Source of the DNA: Planctomycetaceae bacterium
GTDB taxonomy: Bacteria > Planctomycetota > Planctomycetia > Pirellulales > UBA1268
NCBI GenBank assembly: GCA_011523305.1
Contig: WTHB01000128.1
Location: 1 to 50,018, forward strand
Reading direction: 5' to 3'
Length of the DNA stretch: 50,018 nucleotides
The position numbers were made by a program, and so were the translations under genes. How positions within the stretch are numbered: the first letter of the stretch is position 1; the number at the start of each line of letters is the position of its first letter. The notes beneath the pieces are model-generated. The model searched no databases. It saw nothing but the letters and a program-made list of their open reading frames with translations, and was not told where the DNA came from. Below, in pieces: positions 41,365 through 50,018 of the stretch.

Positions 41365-42684
41365 TTACGAGACCGTCAGGATGTCATAGATCGGGTCACC
41401 CCCACCACCAATTTTGAAGGGCCGGCCGTTGGGGGCGAAGTGCTGCTTGAACGGGTCAAGGCCGCAGGCGACCGTGATCGTACTGTTGAAGTCAGTCAGG
41501 CCGACCGGATCCTCGTCGACCCCATGGCCCCGGTCGTCCGACTTGCCGTAGACGGCCCCACCCTTGATGCCGGCGCCCGCCAGCAGGTAGGAGAAGGCGG
41601 CCGGATGGTGGTCGCGGCCCGCATTGACATTGATGCCAGGCGAACGACCAAACTCTGAGGTGAGGACGATCAGGGTTTCATCCAGCAGACCACTGCTGGC
41701 GAGGTCACGAATCAGGGACCCAACGGCCTGATCCATTTCGGTTCCTTTGTTTGCCATGCCGTCGGCGACATTGTTGTGCATATCCCAGCCGCCGTAATGC
41801 ACCTCCACAAACCGCACACCGGACTGAATCAACCGGCGGGCGAGCAGGGCGCCCTGCCCGATGCTTGAGGAACCATAGCGGTCGCGAACCTCTGTCTTCT
41901 CCTTCTCCAGGTCGAAGGCTTCAAGGTCCTTGCTGCCCATCAGTCGCACGGCGTCCTTGTACATCTGATTGTACGATTCGATCTGGTACCCGGCGTACCG
42001 CTGCTTGAACTTGGCATCGAGGCGATCGGCCAGATCGAGCCGTCGCTTGAAGGCCTTGTCGCTCAGGTACGAGGGCAGTTCCAGGTTCTCAATGCCCTTT
42101 TCGGCATTGGCGACCGGCACCGGTGTCAGTGAGGGGTCAAGGAAGCCGGCGCCCGGATGGCCGTTGCCGTTGCTGTTGACGAGCACAAAGGGCGGCAGGT
42201 CCGAGTTGGGTTTCTTGCCGAGGCCTGCAGGGCTGACGATCCATGAGCCCATCGAGGGATGCCGAATGCTGTTGAGCACGGGATAAGAGGTCTGCAGCCA
42301 GTACCGGCCTTTGCCGTGGTCAGCCGTTTCCGTCGTCATGGATCGCACCACGGCCAATTTATCCTGGAGATCAGCCAGGTTTTTCATGTGCTCCCCGAAC
42401 TGCACACCGGGCGTTTTCGTGGCAATGGTGCCGACGTCACCCTGCACGTCTGCGTTGTCCGGCTTGGGGTCGAAGGTGTCGATGTGGCTCATCGCCCCGC
42501 CCATGTAGAAGTAAATCACATTTTTGGCCGTCTTCGTGCCAGCAGCCGGGGCAGCTTCGAGAACGCGGGTCCAGGGAGACAGCAGGCTGACCCCGAGGGT
42601 CGATGAGGCAATGCCTGACATGACAGCCCGGCGGGTATGCCGATCATCGAGGCTGGGTAACTGCTGGCGGAAGTTCTGGAACAT
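41365..42684 (-). CDS. DUF1501 protein with twin-arginine-type signal
   Basis: A 439-residue member of the DUF1501 family, planctomycete-enriched and related in fold to the sulfatase/alkaline phosphatase superfamily. Residues 15-35 (RHTRRAVMSGIASSTLG) look like a Tat signal. IYFYMGGAMSHIDTFDPKP, VVRSMTTE, HYGGWDMHNN, LTSEFGRSP and GRDHHPAAFSYLLAG are typical. AAGGAG lies nine bases before ATG 42684. It follows the PSD1 genes on the same strand, as this pair usually does, and is probably an exported, possibly complex-forming partner. Catalytic role is unknown. Confidence 0.93.
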   Translation of the reverse strand: MFQNFRQQLPSLDDRHTRRAVMSGIASSTLGVSLLSPWTRVLEAAPAAGTKTAKNVIYFYMGGAMSHIDTFDPKPDNADVQGDVGTIATKTPGVQFGEHMKNLADLQDKLAVVRSMTTETADHGKGRYWLQTSYPVLNSIRHPSMGSWIVSPAGLGKKPNSDLPPFVLVNSNGNGHPGAGFLDPSLTPVPVANAEKGIENLELPSYLSDKAFKRRLDLADRLDAKFKQRYAGYQIESYNQMYKDAVRLMGSKDLEAFDLEKEKTEVRDRYGSSSIGQGALLARRLIQSGVRFVEVHYGGWDMHNNVADGMANKGTEMDQAVGSLIRDLASSGLLDETLIVLTSEFGRSPGINVNAGRDHHPAAFSYLLAGAGIKGGAVYGKSDDRGHGVDEDPVGLTDFNSTITVACGLDPFKQHFAPNGRPFKIGGGGDPIYDILTVS

Positions 42685-42816
42685 GGTGGGGCTCCTTGGG
42701 TCGATCCCACGCCAAGGCGGCGGGGGTTGCGGAAGATGAGGTGGTCTGTTCGGTGGTTCGGGAGGTGGTGGGCCACACGTTGGTTTGAACGCCCGTGTGG
42801 GTGCAACGTTGTGCAC

Positions 42817-44841
42817 TTACTCAATAAACATGAATTCACGGGTGTTGAGGAGCGACCAGATCAGGTCACCACAACCGGCTGCTGGGGTGACGCCCTCCTT
42901 GATTTCTTTCTCAGCCAGCCGCCGGATCTCGGCATCCGGCTTGTGGGTCAGCACAGCAAGAAAAATTGTGTCAACGGCGCCCTTGATGTTCTTTTGTTTG
43001 GCAACCTCGTCATAGATCACCGAGCCTGGGGTCAGCATGGCATGGGTCATCCAGCCGTTGAAGAGGGCCAGAACCTGGGGCACGGTGGCCACTTGGCGGG
43101 CCGTCTCAATCGCGTCGCGATCACCCTGACCAAAATGCTGTAGCAGATGGGTTGCTGGGCTGGGCTGCGGCAGTTCGCTGGCCCGGGCCAGCACGAGGCC
43201 CTGAAAATTGGCCTGATTCCGTTTTTTCTGCCAGTCGCCTCGGATCTGCTTGTACATCTTATAGGCCTCAACGAACTGGTCGAAATTGACGGTCGAAACA
43301 TCGACACTGATTCCGGGTGCAAGATCCTTACCCGTTGGCCGTTGATAGACCCACTCGTTCGCGGCAACGAGCGTGAGGAGAGAATCCCAGAGTTGCTCGG
43401 CGGTCATCCGCTTGAGCGCTGGCCCCGTGAAGTAGTAGTTCACCCCAGAGGTCGGGTCGTAGATCACAGCGAGCCGCTGGTAGGTGTCGGTTGAGACGAG
43501 TACCCGGACAAATTCTCGCAAATCGAAGTCGAGCCGGAGCATTTCATCGGTAAGGTGCTCGAGTAGCTCGGGAAGGGCCGGAATGTTGCCTTCCTGAAAA
43601 TCATCAACCGGCTCAACAAGGCCGACGCCCATCACCTTTTTCCACATCCGATTGGCAATCGCCCGGGCAAACTGCCGATTGCTGCGGGAGGTCATCCAGG
43701 TCGCAAACCGCGTTCGGTTGTCAGCCTCAGCAACGGCATCCGGAATCTTTCCCCAAAGCACCCCCGGCTCAACCACATCAAGCGGTTCGGCATCGTCGTA
43801 GCGGTAGTCATGCGGCAGGCGGAACTCATCGTCCATGTTGCTCGTCATCCGCGAGCTCATTTGCAGATAGGTGCGGGCGCCTCCGTCGAGTTTCTTGTCG
43901 TCGATCGCCTGCCGCACATAAAAGCCGATTTCCCCCAGGTTTGGGATCAATTCGTCCGGCTTCTGAAAGGCAGAGCCCGCTCCTGTGTCAGCCATGCCAC
44001 CGAACAGGACCTGCTTCGCGTCGTACCGAATGCCGCTGGTGAGGCCTGCCAACTTGTAGAACTCTTGTTGGGTCCAGCGGTCAAACGGGTGGTCATGACA
44101 CTGGGCGCAGCCAATCTGGGTGCAGAGGAAAACCCGCGTCGTATTGTCGACGTACGCCAGCGGCATGCCGGTGTCACGAAGTTGGAATCCGGCCGCCGGG
44201 TTTTCAGAGATGCGGCCATCGGCCGTGAGCATCTCGTAGACCCACTTGTCGTATGGGGTATTGTCGGCAATCGACTGTTTCACCCAAGCCATGTAGGGCT
44301 CAAACCAGACGTCCCGGCTAGGCCGTTCTTGCAACCGAAGGATGTCGGCCCAGAAGTTGTAGAAGTGGCTGACATAGCCTGGGCTCTCAAGCAGGTCGTC
44401 AATCAAGGCTTCCCGTTTGGTGGAACTGCTGGCGTTGCAGAACGCGTTCGCCTCATCGATGGTTGGAATTCGTCCAGCCAATTCGAGATAGGCCCGTCGG
44501 ACGAACTCATGGTCATCGGTCTTGGCGCTGAGGGTGGCGTCATTTTCCGCCCAGTAGGCCTGCAGCATTGCGTCGATCTTGGCTGCCGCAGCATTCACCT
44601 CACTCCGCCGGCTACGGTCGATGGGGGCGATCTGCATGATTGGACCAGTCGGCTTCTCTTGGACGGCCGCCGGCAGTTTCGGTGGCTTCCATTCGTCTGC
44701 AGGAGCTGGTTTGGCCGCCCAGGCTGCAGAGTTGACTGCGCCCAGCAGCAGGCAGACCGCGACGAGCACGCGGCTGCTGAAGGCATGCGGAAGACGGGAA
44801 TCGTCTGATCGGCCTGGTGCGTAGTGCATGCGTATCGTCAT
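42817..44841 (-). CDS. PSD1/DUF1549-DUF1553 protein, paralogue 1
   Basis: A 674-residue exported protein. After the signal peptide (about 1-43, cleavage near AAWA) and a linker comes DUF1549 (about 90-290) with RRAYLELAGRIPT, YVSHFYNFWADILRL and the heme-like CxxCH motif in GCAQCHDHPFDRW. DUF1553 (about 375-670) has RFATWMTSRSNRQFARAIANRMWK, PVDDFQEGN and LLNTREFMF. The function is not established; the CxxCH suggests heme binding and redox activity. The first ATG is 44841; TTG 44850 has an AGGA nearby. The DUF1501 partner lies 132 bp downstream. Confidence 0.93.
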   Translation of the reverse strand: MTIRMHYAPGRSDDSRLPHAFSSRVLVAVCLLLGAVNSAAWAAKPAPADEWKPPKLPAAVQEKPTGPIMQIAPIDRSRRSEVNAAAAKIDAMLQAYWAENDATLSAKTDDHEFVRRAYLELAGRIPTIDEANAFCNASSSTKREALIDDLLESPGYVSHFYNFWADILRLQERPSRDVWFEPYMAWVKQSIADNTPYDKWVYEMLTADGRISENPAAGFQLRDTGMPLAYVDNTTRVFLCTQIGCAQCHDHPFDRWTQQEFYKLAGLTSGIRYDAKQVLFGGMADTGAGSAFQKPDELIPNLGEIGFYVRQAIDDKKLDGGARTYLQMSSRMTSNMDDEFRLPHDYRYDDAEPLDVVEPGVLWGKIPDAVAEADNRTRFATWMTSRSNRQFARAIANRMWKKVMGVGLVEPVDDFQEGNIPALPELLEHLTDEMLRLDFDLREFVRVLVSTDTYQRLAVIYDPTSGVNYYFTGPALKRMTAEQLWDSLLTLVAANEWVYQRPTGKDLAPGISVDVSTVNFDQFVEAYKMYKQIRGDWQKKRNQANFQGLVLARASELPQPSPATHLLQHFGQGDRDAIETARQVATVPQVLALFNGWMTHAMLTPGSVIYDEVAKQKNIKGAVDTIFLAVLTHKPDAEIRRLAEKEIKEGVTPAAGCGDLIWSLLNTREFMFIE

Positions 44842-44995
44842 TCGGTGCAAGGTGTCCTATCCAAAAGCCTCTACAAAAGAATTTTCGGGACCGCTCCCTT
44901 ATCTTTCAATAAGGTAATGTCTTAAGCCCCTTTTTCTCACTCTTTTTTCGTCCAGAACAAGGATTTTGGACAGGGAAATCGCCTCCGGAATGTCG

Positions 44996-45022
44996 AAAAA
45001 AGCCCCTTTTGGAAACCGGGGC
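44996..45022 (-). terminator. Terminator after PSD1 paralogue 2
   Basis: Read on the minus strand, a GCCCC/GGGGC stem with an 11-base loop is followed by six T. It lies about 90 bp after the stop of the upstream PSD1 gene. It indicates that the two PSD1 copies are separate transcription units. Confidence 0.6.
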
Positions 45023-45109
45023 CGGCTGCGGGGGACAGATGGCAGCTTGCGACCAAATGTGGGCGTGATAGGCAGCCTCGCTCAGGCGTAAGCGGGCTGC
45101 CGCCAGCAC

Positions 45110-47146
45110 TTATTGAATGAACATGAACTCGCGGGTGTTGAGCAGCCCCCAGATCAGGTTGCCGCAGCCCGCGGCAGGGGTCTCGGCAGAGGAAAGTTCT
45201 TGTTGGGCGATACGCTCCTCTCCGAGGCTAGGACGACGAGCCAAAATAGATCGGAAAATAGTTTCAATGGCACGGTCAGCGGACTTTTGGTCGACAACAT
45301 TGTCGTAAATAACCGAGCCGCGCTCCAGCATGGTATGCGTTGTCCACCCGTTCAGCATGGTCAGAACCTGCGGCACTGTCGCATCCTGGCGGCTGCTCTG
45401 GATGCTGTCACGGTCGCCCATGCCAAATTGGCTGAGAAAGTGATTGGCTGGCGCTGGGCTAGGAAGCTCACTCGCCCGCACGAGCACCTGATCCTTGTAC
45501 CCGGCAACCTGTCTTATGTGTTTTTGGTAGCCCCGGCCATATTTTTCGTTGAACGACTCCCACTGCTTCACGAAAGAGTCATAGCTGACTGTCGTCATGT
45601 CGACAGCGGCAACGTCTTTGATTTCCTCAGCCGTCGGTCGCTGAAAAGCCCACTCGTTTTTCGCAACCAGAGTCAGCATGGAATCCCAAAGTTGCTCAGC
45701 CGTCATCCGCTTGAGGCTTGGAGCGGTAAAGAGATAAGGCTCCGCTCCCGAAGCATCGTAGACAACCGCCTGAGACTGCCAGGCATCAGTCGCTGCAATA
45801 ATCCGAATGAATTCTCGGGTGTCAAAATCAAGTCGTATGATTTCATCAGTGAGGTGCTCAAGTAATTCAGGCAAAATAGGGATATTGCCTTCTTGAAATT
45901 CATCGACTGGCTCAACCACGCCAACACCCATCATCTTTTTCCAAAGACGATTCGCGATGGCGCGGGCAAACTGGCGATTGTCATGAGACGTGAGCCAGCC
46001 CGCAAACTGGGTCCGGCGATCGGCGGCAGTAAATTCTTCAGGTATTGTGCCCCAGAGAACCGACGGTTGGACAACGTCCTCGGGCTCCCCGTTATCGTAT
46101 TGATAGTCATGCGGCAGCTTGAGGCTGGCCTGCTTAAAGTTGACCGCTGTGTTATTCAGCCGAAGGAACTGGATGGCCGCAACTGGAACTGCTCTTTTCT
46201 TGCGAGCTTCCTGCAGTTCTTGAAAAAGTCCCCGCGCATTTGCAGCGCCTGCTTGCATGCCCATCATCTGCATGCCCATTGCAGGTGTTTTGGGGCCGCC
46301 CCCAAACTGTCGGTCTCGGGTGCCGGAGGTCAACGCGGCAAGCTCGTAGAACTCTTTTTGAGTCCATCGATCAAATGGGTGGTCGTGGCATTGGGCACAA
46401 CCGATTTGAACGCCAAGAAAGACGCGGACGGTGTTGTCGATGTAGGGGAGCGGCATGCCGCGGTCCCGTAACTGATAGCCGACCGCAGGGTTGTCCCAAA
46501 GGGTGCCGTCTGCAGTAAGCATGGCAAACACCCATTCGTCATAAGGAGTGTTGTCAGCAATCGACTGCTTCACCCAGCTCATGTATGGTTCGAACACAAG
46601 CGTTTGTTTGTCGGGCCGTTCCTTGAGCCGCAGGATGTCAGCCCAGAAATTATAAAAGTGACTCACATAGTCAGGGCTTGTTAACAGTTTGTCGACGAGG
46701 TCCTGCCTTTTGGAGGAACGCTGCTGGCTAGCGAAAACCTTTACCTCCTCGAGGCGCGGAATGCGACCACCAAGTTCAAGGTAGGCCCGGCGTATAAACT
46801 GCTCATCATCCAGTCGCGGGCGTGGGGCGACCTCAGCCTGGCTCCACTCGTGCTGCAGCATCTCATCGATTGTGGTGGCTGCCTTCGCGACAGCCTCGCG
46901 TCCAGCAACACTGGTATCGAGTGGAGCGACGTCAAAAGGTGCCCCTGCCGCTTGATCGCGGACTGCCTCAGGCAGCCGTGAAGGCAGGTTCTTTTGTTTC
47001 TCCGCCCGCTTCCTAGCCATCGCCGCACGGATGGCAGGCGATGGGGCGGCGTGGAGAGACGAGAGCAAGCAAGCCGTTGAGACTGCAATCAAGCCAATCA
47101 CACACAGTGCAGTCCGAGGAATGTACCGGTTATGGACGTCGGTCAC
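45110..47146 (-). CDS. PSD1/DUF1549-DUF1553 protein, paralogue 2
   Basis: A 678-residue paralogue of the next downstream gene, alike over nearly its whole length: the same YVSHFYNFWADILRL, GCAQCHDHPFDRW, WVKQSIADNTPYD, PVDEFQEGNIP and LLNTREFMF segments. It differs by an insertion of about 50 residues after the CxxCH region that includes a Met/Gly-rich run (PAMGMQMMGMQAG). The start is GTG 47146 with GGAG eight bases upstream, and a signal peptide follows (ALCVIGLIAVSTACLL). No DUF1501 gene lies directly behind it, unlike paralogue 1. Confidence 0.93.
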   Translation of the reverse strand: MTDVHNRYIPRTALCVIGLIAVSTACLLSSLHAAPSPAIRAAMARKRAEKQKNLPSRLPEAVRDQAAGAPFDVAPLDTSVAGREAVAKAATTIDEMLQHEWSQAEVAPRPRLDDEQFIRRAYLELGGRIPRLEEVKVFASQQRSSKRQDLVDKLLTSPDYVSHFYNFWADILRLKERPDKQTLVFEPYMSWVKQSIADNTPYDEWVFAMLTADGTLWDNPAVGYQLRDRGMPLPYIDNTVRVFLGVQIGCAQCHDHPFDRWTQKEFYELAALTSGTRDRQFGGGPKTPAMGMQMMGMQAGAANARGLFQELQEARKKRAVPVAAIQFLRLNNTAVNFKQASLKLPHDYQYDNGEPEDVVQPSVLWGTIPEEFTAADRRTQFAGWLTSHDNRQFARAIANRLWKKMMGVGVVEPVDEFQEGNIPILPELLEHLTDEIIRLDFDTREFIRIIAATDAWQSQAVVYDASGAEPYLFTAPSLKRMTAEQLWDSMLTLVAKNEWAFQRPTAEEIKDVAAVDMTTVSYDSFVKQWESFNEKYGRGYQKHIRQVAGYKDQVLVRASELPSPAPANHFLSQFGMGDRDSIQSSRQDATVPQVLTMLNGWTTHTMLERGSVIYDNVVDQKSADRAIETIFRSILARRPSLGEERIAQQELSSAETPAAGCGNLIWGLLNTREFMFIQ

Positions 47147-47300
47147 GTGTTTAGCTCCGATGGATGGTCTACCTTCGAGAATGGCATCGGTATTACTTCC
47201 TAGCCCCTACGAAGTTTACGCCTGCCTCGAAGGAGAGGAAACAGGCTTTTAAGGAAGCTAGGCTCACTATTCAACGTTTTTTGAACAGCAAAGTTTCGAT

Positions 47301-48524
47301 TCAGGCCAAGGCCTTACGCAGCCTGTTTAAACCCTCTTCGAGCCGTGGCGTCGGACAGCCCAGATTGAGCCGCAGAAACCCGGGGCTGCCAAACTCCCGC
47401 CCGTCCGAGGGGCCGATGCCGGCAGCTTCGCAGGCCCGCTGCGGGTCGGCCCCCTCGGCTGGCTGGGCCGCGTGCCACTCGCGGCAGTCGAGCCAGAGAA
47501 GATACGTTGCCTGCGGGGCAATGCAGCTGACGCCGGGCAGATCGGCCACCGCGTCCAGGGCGAGCTGGCGATGGTGCCGGATCAGGTCGATGAGCGTTCG
47601 TCGCCAGGGGTCGCCCTGCAGCCAGGCCGCTTCTGAAGCAGCATAGCCCAGCGGGTTGATCATGGGCACCAGCCCACCACCGGCCGCTCGCCAGCCGCGA
47701 CGCAAATGCTCATCGGGCACGATGGCCGCGGCACAGCCCAGTCCAGCGATGTTCCAGGTTTTGGACGCGGCCACGAAGCTGATGCTGCGGCGGGCAGCGG
47801 GATGATCGAGGCTGGCGAAGGGAACGTGCGGGCTGTCGTCATCGAGCACGAGATCGCACCAGATCTCATCGCTGACGACCGTTACCTGGTGCCGTTCGGC
47901 GACGTCGGCAAGCCGCAGGAGGTCCATCTGGGAAAAGACCGTGCCGGTGGGGTTGTGTGGCTGACAGAGCCAGAAGAGTTTGACCGTCGGTGGTGCAAGA
48001 GCCTTATCGAGAGCGTCCCAATCAATCTCCCAGCGGTTGGCCTGCTGGTTGGCCTGCAGTGGGACCGACACGGTGCGGCGGTCGGCAAGCTTTGGCAGAA
48101 AGAGGAACGGTGGATAGACCGGCGTGAAGGTGGCGATGCCATCACCCGGTGCTGACAACAGGCGTGCGGTGACAGCCAGCCCGTTGACCACACCGGGAAC
48201 ACCGATCACCGTGCTGGGATCGATGGCCCACCGGTGCTGCCGTTCCAGGTGGGCGGCGAGGGTCGCTGCGAACCCAGGGGTGTCGTGGGTATAGCCGAAG
48301 ACGGCGTGGTCGACCCGCTGATGCAGTGCCGTCAAGACACAGGTGGGCGAGCGGAAGTCCATGTCGGCCACCCAGAAGGGGATGATTGCACGACCGGTGT
48401 CGTCGGCCTGGCCGGCGTAGCGGTCCCACTTCTCGGCGCCGGTGCCGTGGCGGTCGGGACAGGCTGCAAAGGCTGATGAGTACAGGTTGTCTGACGGTGG
48501 CGTCTGGGTGGGGTCGTGGGGCAT
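47301..48524 (-). CDS. PatB/MalY-type PLP aminotransferase, likely cystathionine beta-lyase
   Basis: A 407-residue fold-type I PLP enzyme. The N-terminal segment KWDRYAG with PFWVADMDFRSP is diagnostic of the MalY/PatB group, in which members cleave cystathionine or other cysteine conjugates. GVVNGLAV, CQPHNPTGTVF, VVSDEIWCDLV, the PLP Lys in SKTWNIAGLG, and the substrate-binding RLNLGCP near the end are visible. ATG 48524 is the start; no spaced Shine-Dalgarno is visible, only an AGGA touching the start codon. Confidence 0.92.
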   Translation of the reverse strand: MPHDPTQTPPSDNLYSSAFAACPDRHGTGAEKWDRYAGQADDTGRAIIPFWVADMDFRSPTCVLTALHQRVDHAVFGYTHDTPGFAATLAAHLERQHRWAIDPSTVIGVPGVVNGLAVTARLLSAPGDGIATFTPVYPPFLFLPKLADRRTVSVPLQANQQANRWEIDWDALDKALAPPTVKLFWLCQPHNPTGTVFSQMDLLRLADVAERHQVTVVSDEIWCDLVLDDDSPHVPFASLDHPAARRSISFVAASKTWNIAGLGCAAAIVPDEHLRRGWRAAGGGLVPMINPLGYAASEAAWLQGDPWRRTLIDLIRHHRQLALDAVADLPGVSCIAPQATYLLWLDCREWHAAQPAEGADPQRACEAAGIGPSDGREFGSPGFLRLNLGCPTPRLEEGLNRLRKALA

Positions 48525-48608
48525 TCCTGCATCGTGACGAACCTCGCCACAGAACGCCAGCGGAGTGATGGTCCCTGATGGCGGATGCCAGCAATGCGGA
48601 CCGGTCGA

Positions 48609-48833
48609 TCAGTAGCGGTAAATTGCCGCCAGGCCGCTCTCGGTCGGCATCCGGCTGTGTTCCAGCGACACCACCTTCCCCCCGTGGAGTAGAACCGTCT
48701 CGGCAATGCTCCCGAGGATGTCTTCTGTCCGAATCGCCGGGGCGTCGCCCGAGCGGGCCAGATCTGGCGGAACCTCACCGTCGTGATGAATGCTGCCAGT
48801 TGTCCGGTCGAGCCAGCCCCATTTGCAAAGGAC
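48609..48833 (-). pseudogene. C-terminal remnant of an eRF1-like (baeRF-type) protein
   Basis: On the minus strand the frame after the DUF1501 stop (TAA at 48836-48834) stays open for 74 codons to TGA at 48611-48609, with no ATG near its beginning. The last about 35 residues look protein-like: DILGSIAETVLLHGGKVV and the ending PTESGLAAIYRY. This is how C termini of bacterial archaeo-eukaryotic release factor-like (baeRF) proteins end. It shares the reading frame of the upstream DUF1501 gene. I read it as the 3' end of a gene whose front was lost. The family assignment is from memory of the C-terminal pattern and is tentative. Confidence 0.45.
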
Positions 48834-50018
48834 TTAGGCAAAGATCGCCTTGACCGGCGTGCCGTGGCCATCTTCGGTGGCGTAGAAAGGCCGTCCCTCA
48901 ATGTCGTAGACCGTCTTGGGGCTCACTCCCATCGCGGTGAACAGCGTGGCGTGCAGATCGGTGACGCTGACCGGATGCTCGATCGCGACGCAGGGCCGCT
49001 CAGCAGCCGTCTTCCCGTAAACAAAACCCTGCTTGACTCCGCCGCCGAAAAGGACAACCGACGAGCCGCCGGTAAAGTGCCGGTGCTGGCCATAGTGCTC
49101 GGGCTTCTGCAGGAAGTCTTTGGGCGACCTCGCCTGATCGGCTGCCGTCGAGCCGGGCTGGCCCTCGGTGATCATGTCGCGGCTGAACTCACTGGCAATG
49201 ACTACCAGCGTGCGATTGAGCAGGCCCCGGTCTTCCAGGTCTCGAATCAGTGTGGCGATCGGTCGGTCGATCTCGCGGTGCATTCGCACCAGGGTCTCAT
49301 GGCCCCGCTCGTGGGTGTCCCAATGCTTGAAGGGAATGTATTCGGTGGTCACCTCGACATAGCGGGCCCCGCGTTCAACCAGGCGGCGGGCCAGCAGGCA
49401 GCCGCGGCCGAACCGGCCAGTGTCGTAGGCCTCTTGGACCTCTTTGGTCTCAAGCGAAATGTCGAAGGCCTGGCGATCGTCGGAACCGAGCAGCCGATGG
49501 GCCTTCTCCAGGCTGCGGAGCATCGATTCCTGGTGGTAGTCGCTGGCAAGCTCTCGGTGGGGTGAGGCTGCGACCAACTGCTTGAATTGCTTGTACCGGC
49601 TGGCAAACCGACCCGGCTCCATGCCCTTTGGTGGCCGCACCGCAAGCGCCGCCTGTTCCGGGTACGGCAGGTTCAGGGGGCTGAACTCACTGCCGAAGAA
49701 GCCGCCGGTCGTGAAGGCCTTGATCTCTTCGTTCTCACCGATGCCCTCGAGCCGCTGACCGATGTTGATGAACGCCGGCATGACCGGGTTGCGGGGACCG
49801 AGCACCCGGGCCATCCAGGCCCCGATGTGCGGCGCGGCAACGGTCTGCGGCGGCACGTAGCCGGTGTGCCAGTGATACTGATGCCGCGAGTGCAGGATGC
49901 TGCCAAGGTCGGGCTGCACGTGTGAGCGAATCAGGGTCGCCCGGTCGAGCACGCCAGCAATCTCGGGCAACCCAGCGCAGATCTCAATCCCGTCGGCAGC
50001 GGTGGGAATGGCCGGAAA
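48834..50018 (-). CDS. DUF1501 protein, second copy (5' end outside window)
   Basis: Open from the window edge to TAA 48834 (394 codons visible). DGIEICAGLPEIAGVLDRATLIRS near the edge and AFDISLETKEVQEAYDTG, HWDTHERGH, VVIASEFSRD, YGQHRHFTGGSS, GKTAAERP and IEGRPFYATEDGHGTPVKA at the end match the DUF1501 core; the N-terminal signal lies beyond the edge. It is more distant from the DUF1501 protein at 41365-42684, with longer insertions, and is a different subfamily. Its PSD1 partner is probably just outside the window. Confidence 0.9.
   Translation of the reverse strand, partial: FPAIPTAADGIEICAGLPEIAGVLDRATLIRSHVQPDLGSILHSRHQYHWHTGYVPPQTVAAPHIGAWMARVLGPRNPVMPAFINIGQRLEGIGENEEIKAFTTGGFFGSEFSPLNLPYPEQAALAVRPPKGMEPGRFASRYKQFKQLVAASPHRELASDYHQESMLRSLEKAHRLLGSDDRQAFDISLETKEVQEAYDTGRFGRGCLLARRLVERGARYVEVTTEYIPFKHWDTHERGHETLVRMHREIDRPIATLIRDLEDRGLLNRTLVVIASEFSRDMITEGQPGSTAADQARSPKDFLQKPEHYGQHRHFTGGSSVVLFGGGVKQGFVYGKTAAERPCVAIEHPVSVTDLHATLFTAMGVSPKTVYDIEGRPFYATEDGHGTPVKAIFA

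Noticed and set aside
44950-44971. GTCCAGAA/TTTTGGAC hairpin between the PSD1 genes
   Set aside because: On either strand no T run follows in the right direction. The neighbouring GCCCC/GGGGC hairpin with six T is the better terminator.
48332-48901. 189-codon minus-strand frame overlapping the aminotransferase start
   Set aside because: Arg/Pro/Ser-rich with no motifs. It is an alternate frame of the aminotransferase gene, the remnant and the DUF1501 end.

Overview
The window is GC-rich bacterial DNA that reads as a planctomycete chromosome, probably from the Pirellulales/Pirellulaceae side of the phylum. The indicators are secreted sulfatases, paired DUF1549/DUF1553 (PSD1) and DUF1501 proteins, a TIGR03067-type protein, an AdoCbl-dependent ribonucleotide reductase and weak or absent Shine-Dalgarno sequences at many genes. 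No rRNA, tRNA, CRISPR array, integrase or insertion sequence was recognised. All family calls are from reading the sequence, not from database searches.

Layout. 1-11.1 kb: the 3' end of a lysine-repeat (histone H1-like) gene, an RlmM-like rRNA methyltransferase, BirA, two tandem paralogous outer-membrane-type proteins, a DUF3127 OB-fold-like protein with an SSB-type tail, an RluA-family pseudouridine synthase, an alpha/beta hydrolase, Dtd, a choloylglycine-hydrolase-type Ntn amidase, a secreted cyclophilin strikingly like eukaryotic cyclophilin A, and two small secreted proteins. 11.2-22.8 kb: a complete Opp/Dpp-type peptide ABC transporter (F, D, C, B, A on the minus strand) split in two by a plus-strand cassette of an FAD-dependent oxidoreductase and two sulfatases. 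A Fur-family regulator overlaps the start of oppA. 22.9-31.7 kb: a DJ-1/PfpI protein, class II ribonucleotide reductase (nrdJ) behind a promoter with two NrdR-box-like sites, pgk, a DUF1080/LamG-like secreted protein, a MEKHLA protein and a third sulfatase.

31.8-37.5 kb is the replication-origin neighbourhood: dnaA, dnaN, dciA and gyrB all on the minus strand, with a 700-bp non-coding gap between dnaA and dnaN holding an AT-rich tract, a flanking 12-bp direct repeat and weak DnaA-box-like sites. The dnaA product is very unusual: its DNA-binding domain IV is intact, but domain I and the AAA+ lid are missing and the P-loop reads A-R-T where G-K-T is expected. I consider this the most interesting observation in the window.

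37.6-50 kb: a cysteine desulfurase-like enzyme, a secreted FKBP, aminopeptidase P, a small membrane protein, a DUF1501 protein with two tandem PSD1 paralogues, a PatB/MalY-type aminotransferase, a 3' gene remnant, and a second DUF1501 protein cut by the window edge. Much of the content (sulfatases, oxidoreductase, PSD1/DUF1501) is exported machinery expected in polysaccharide-degrading planctomycetes. The replication, nucleotide, protein-folding and RNA-modification genes are housekeeping.
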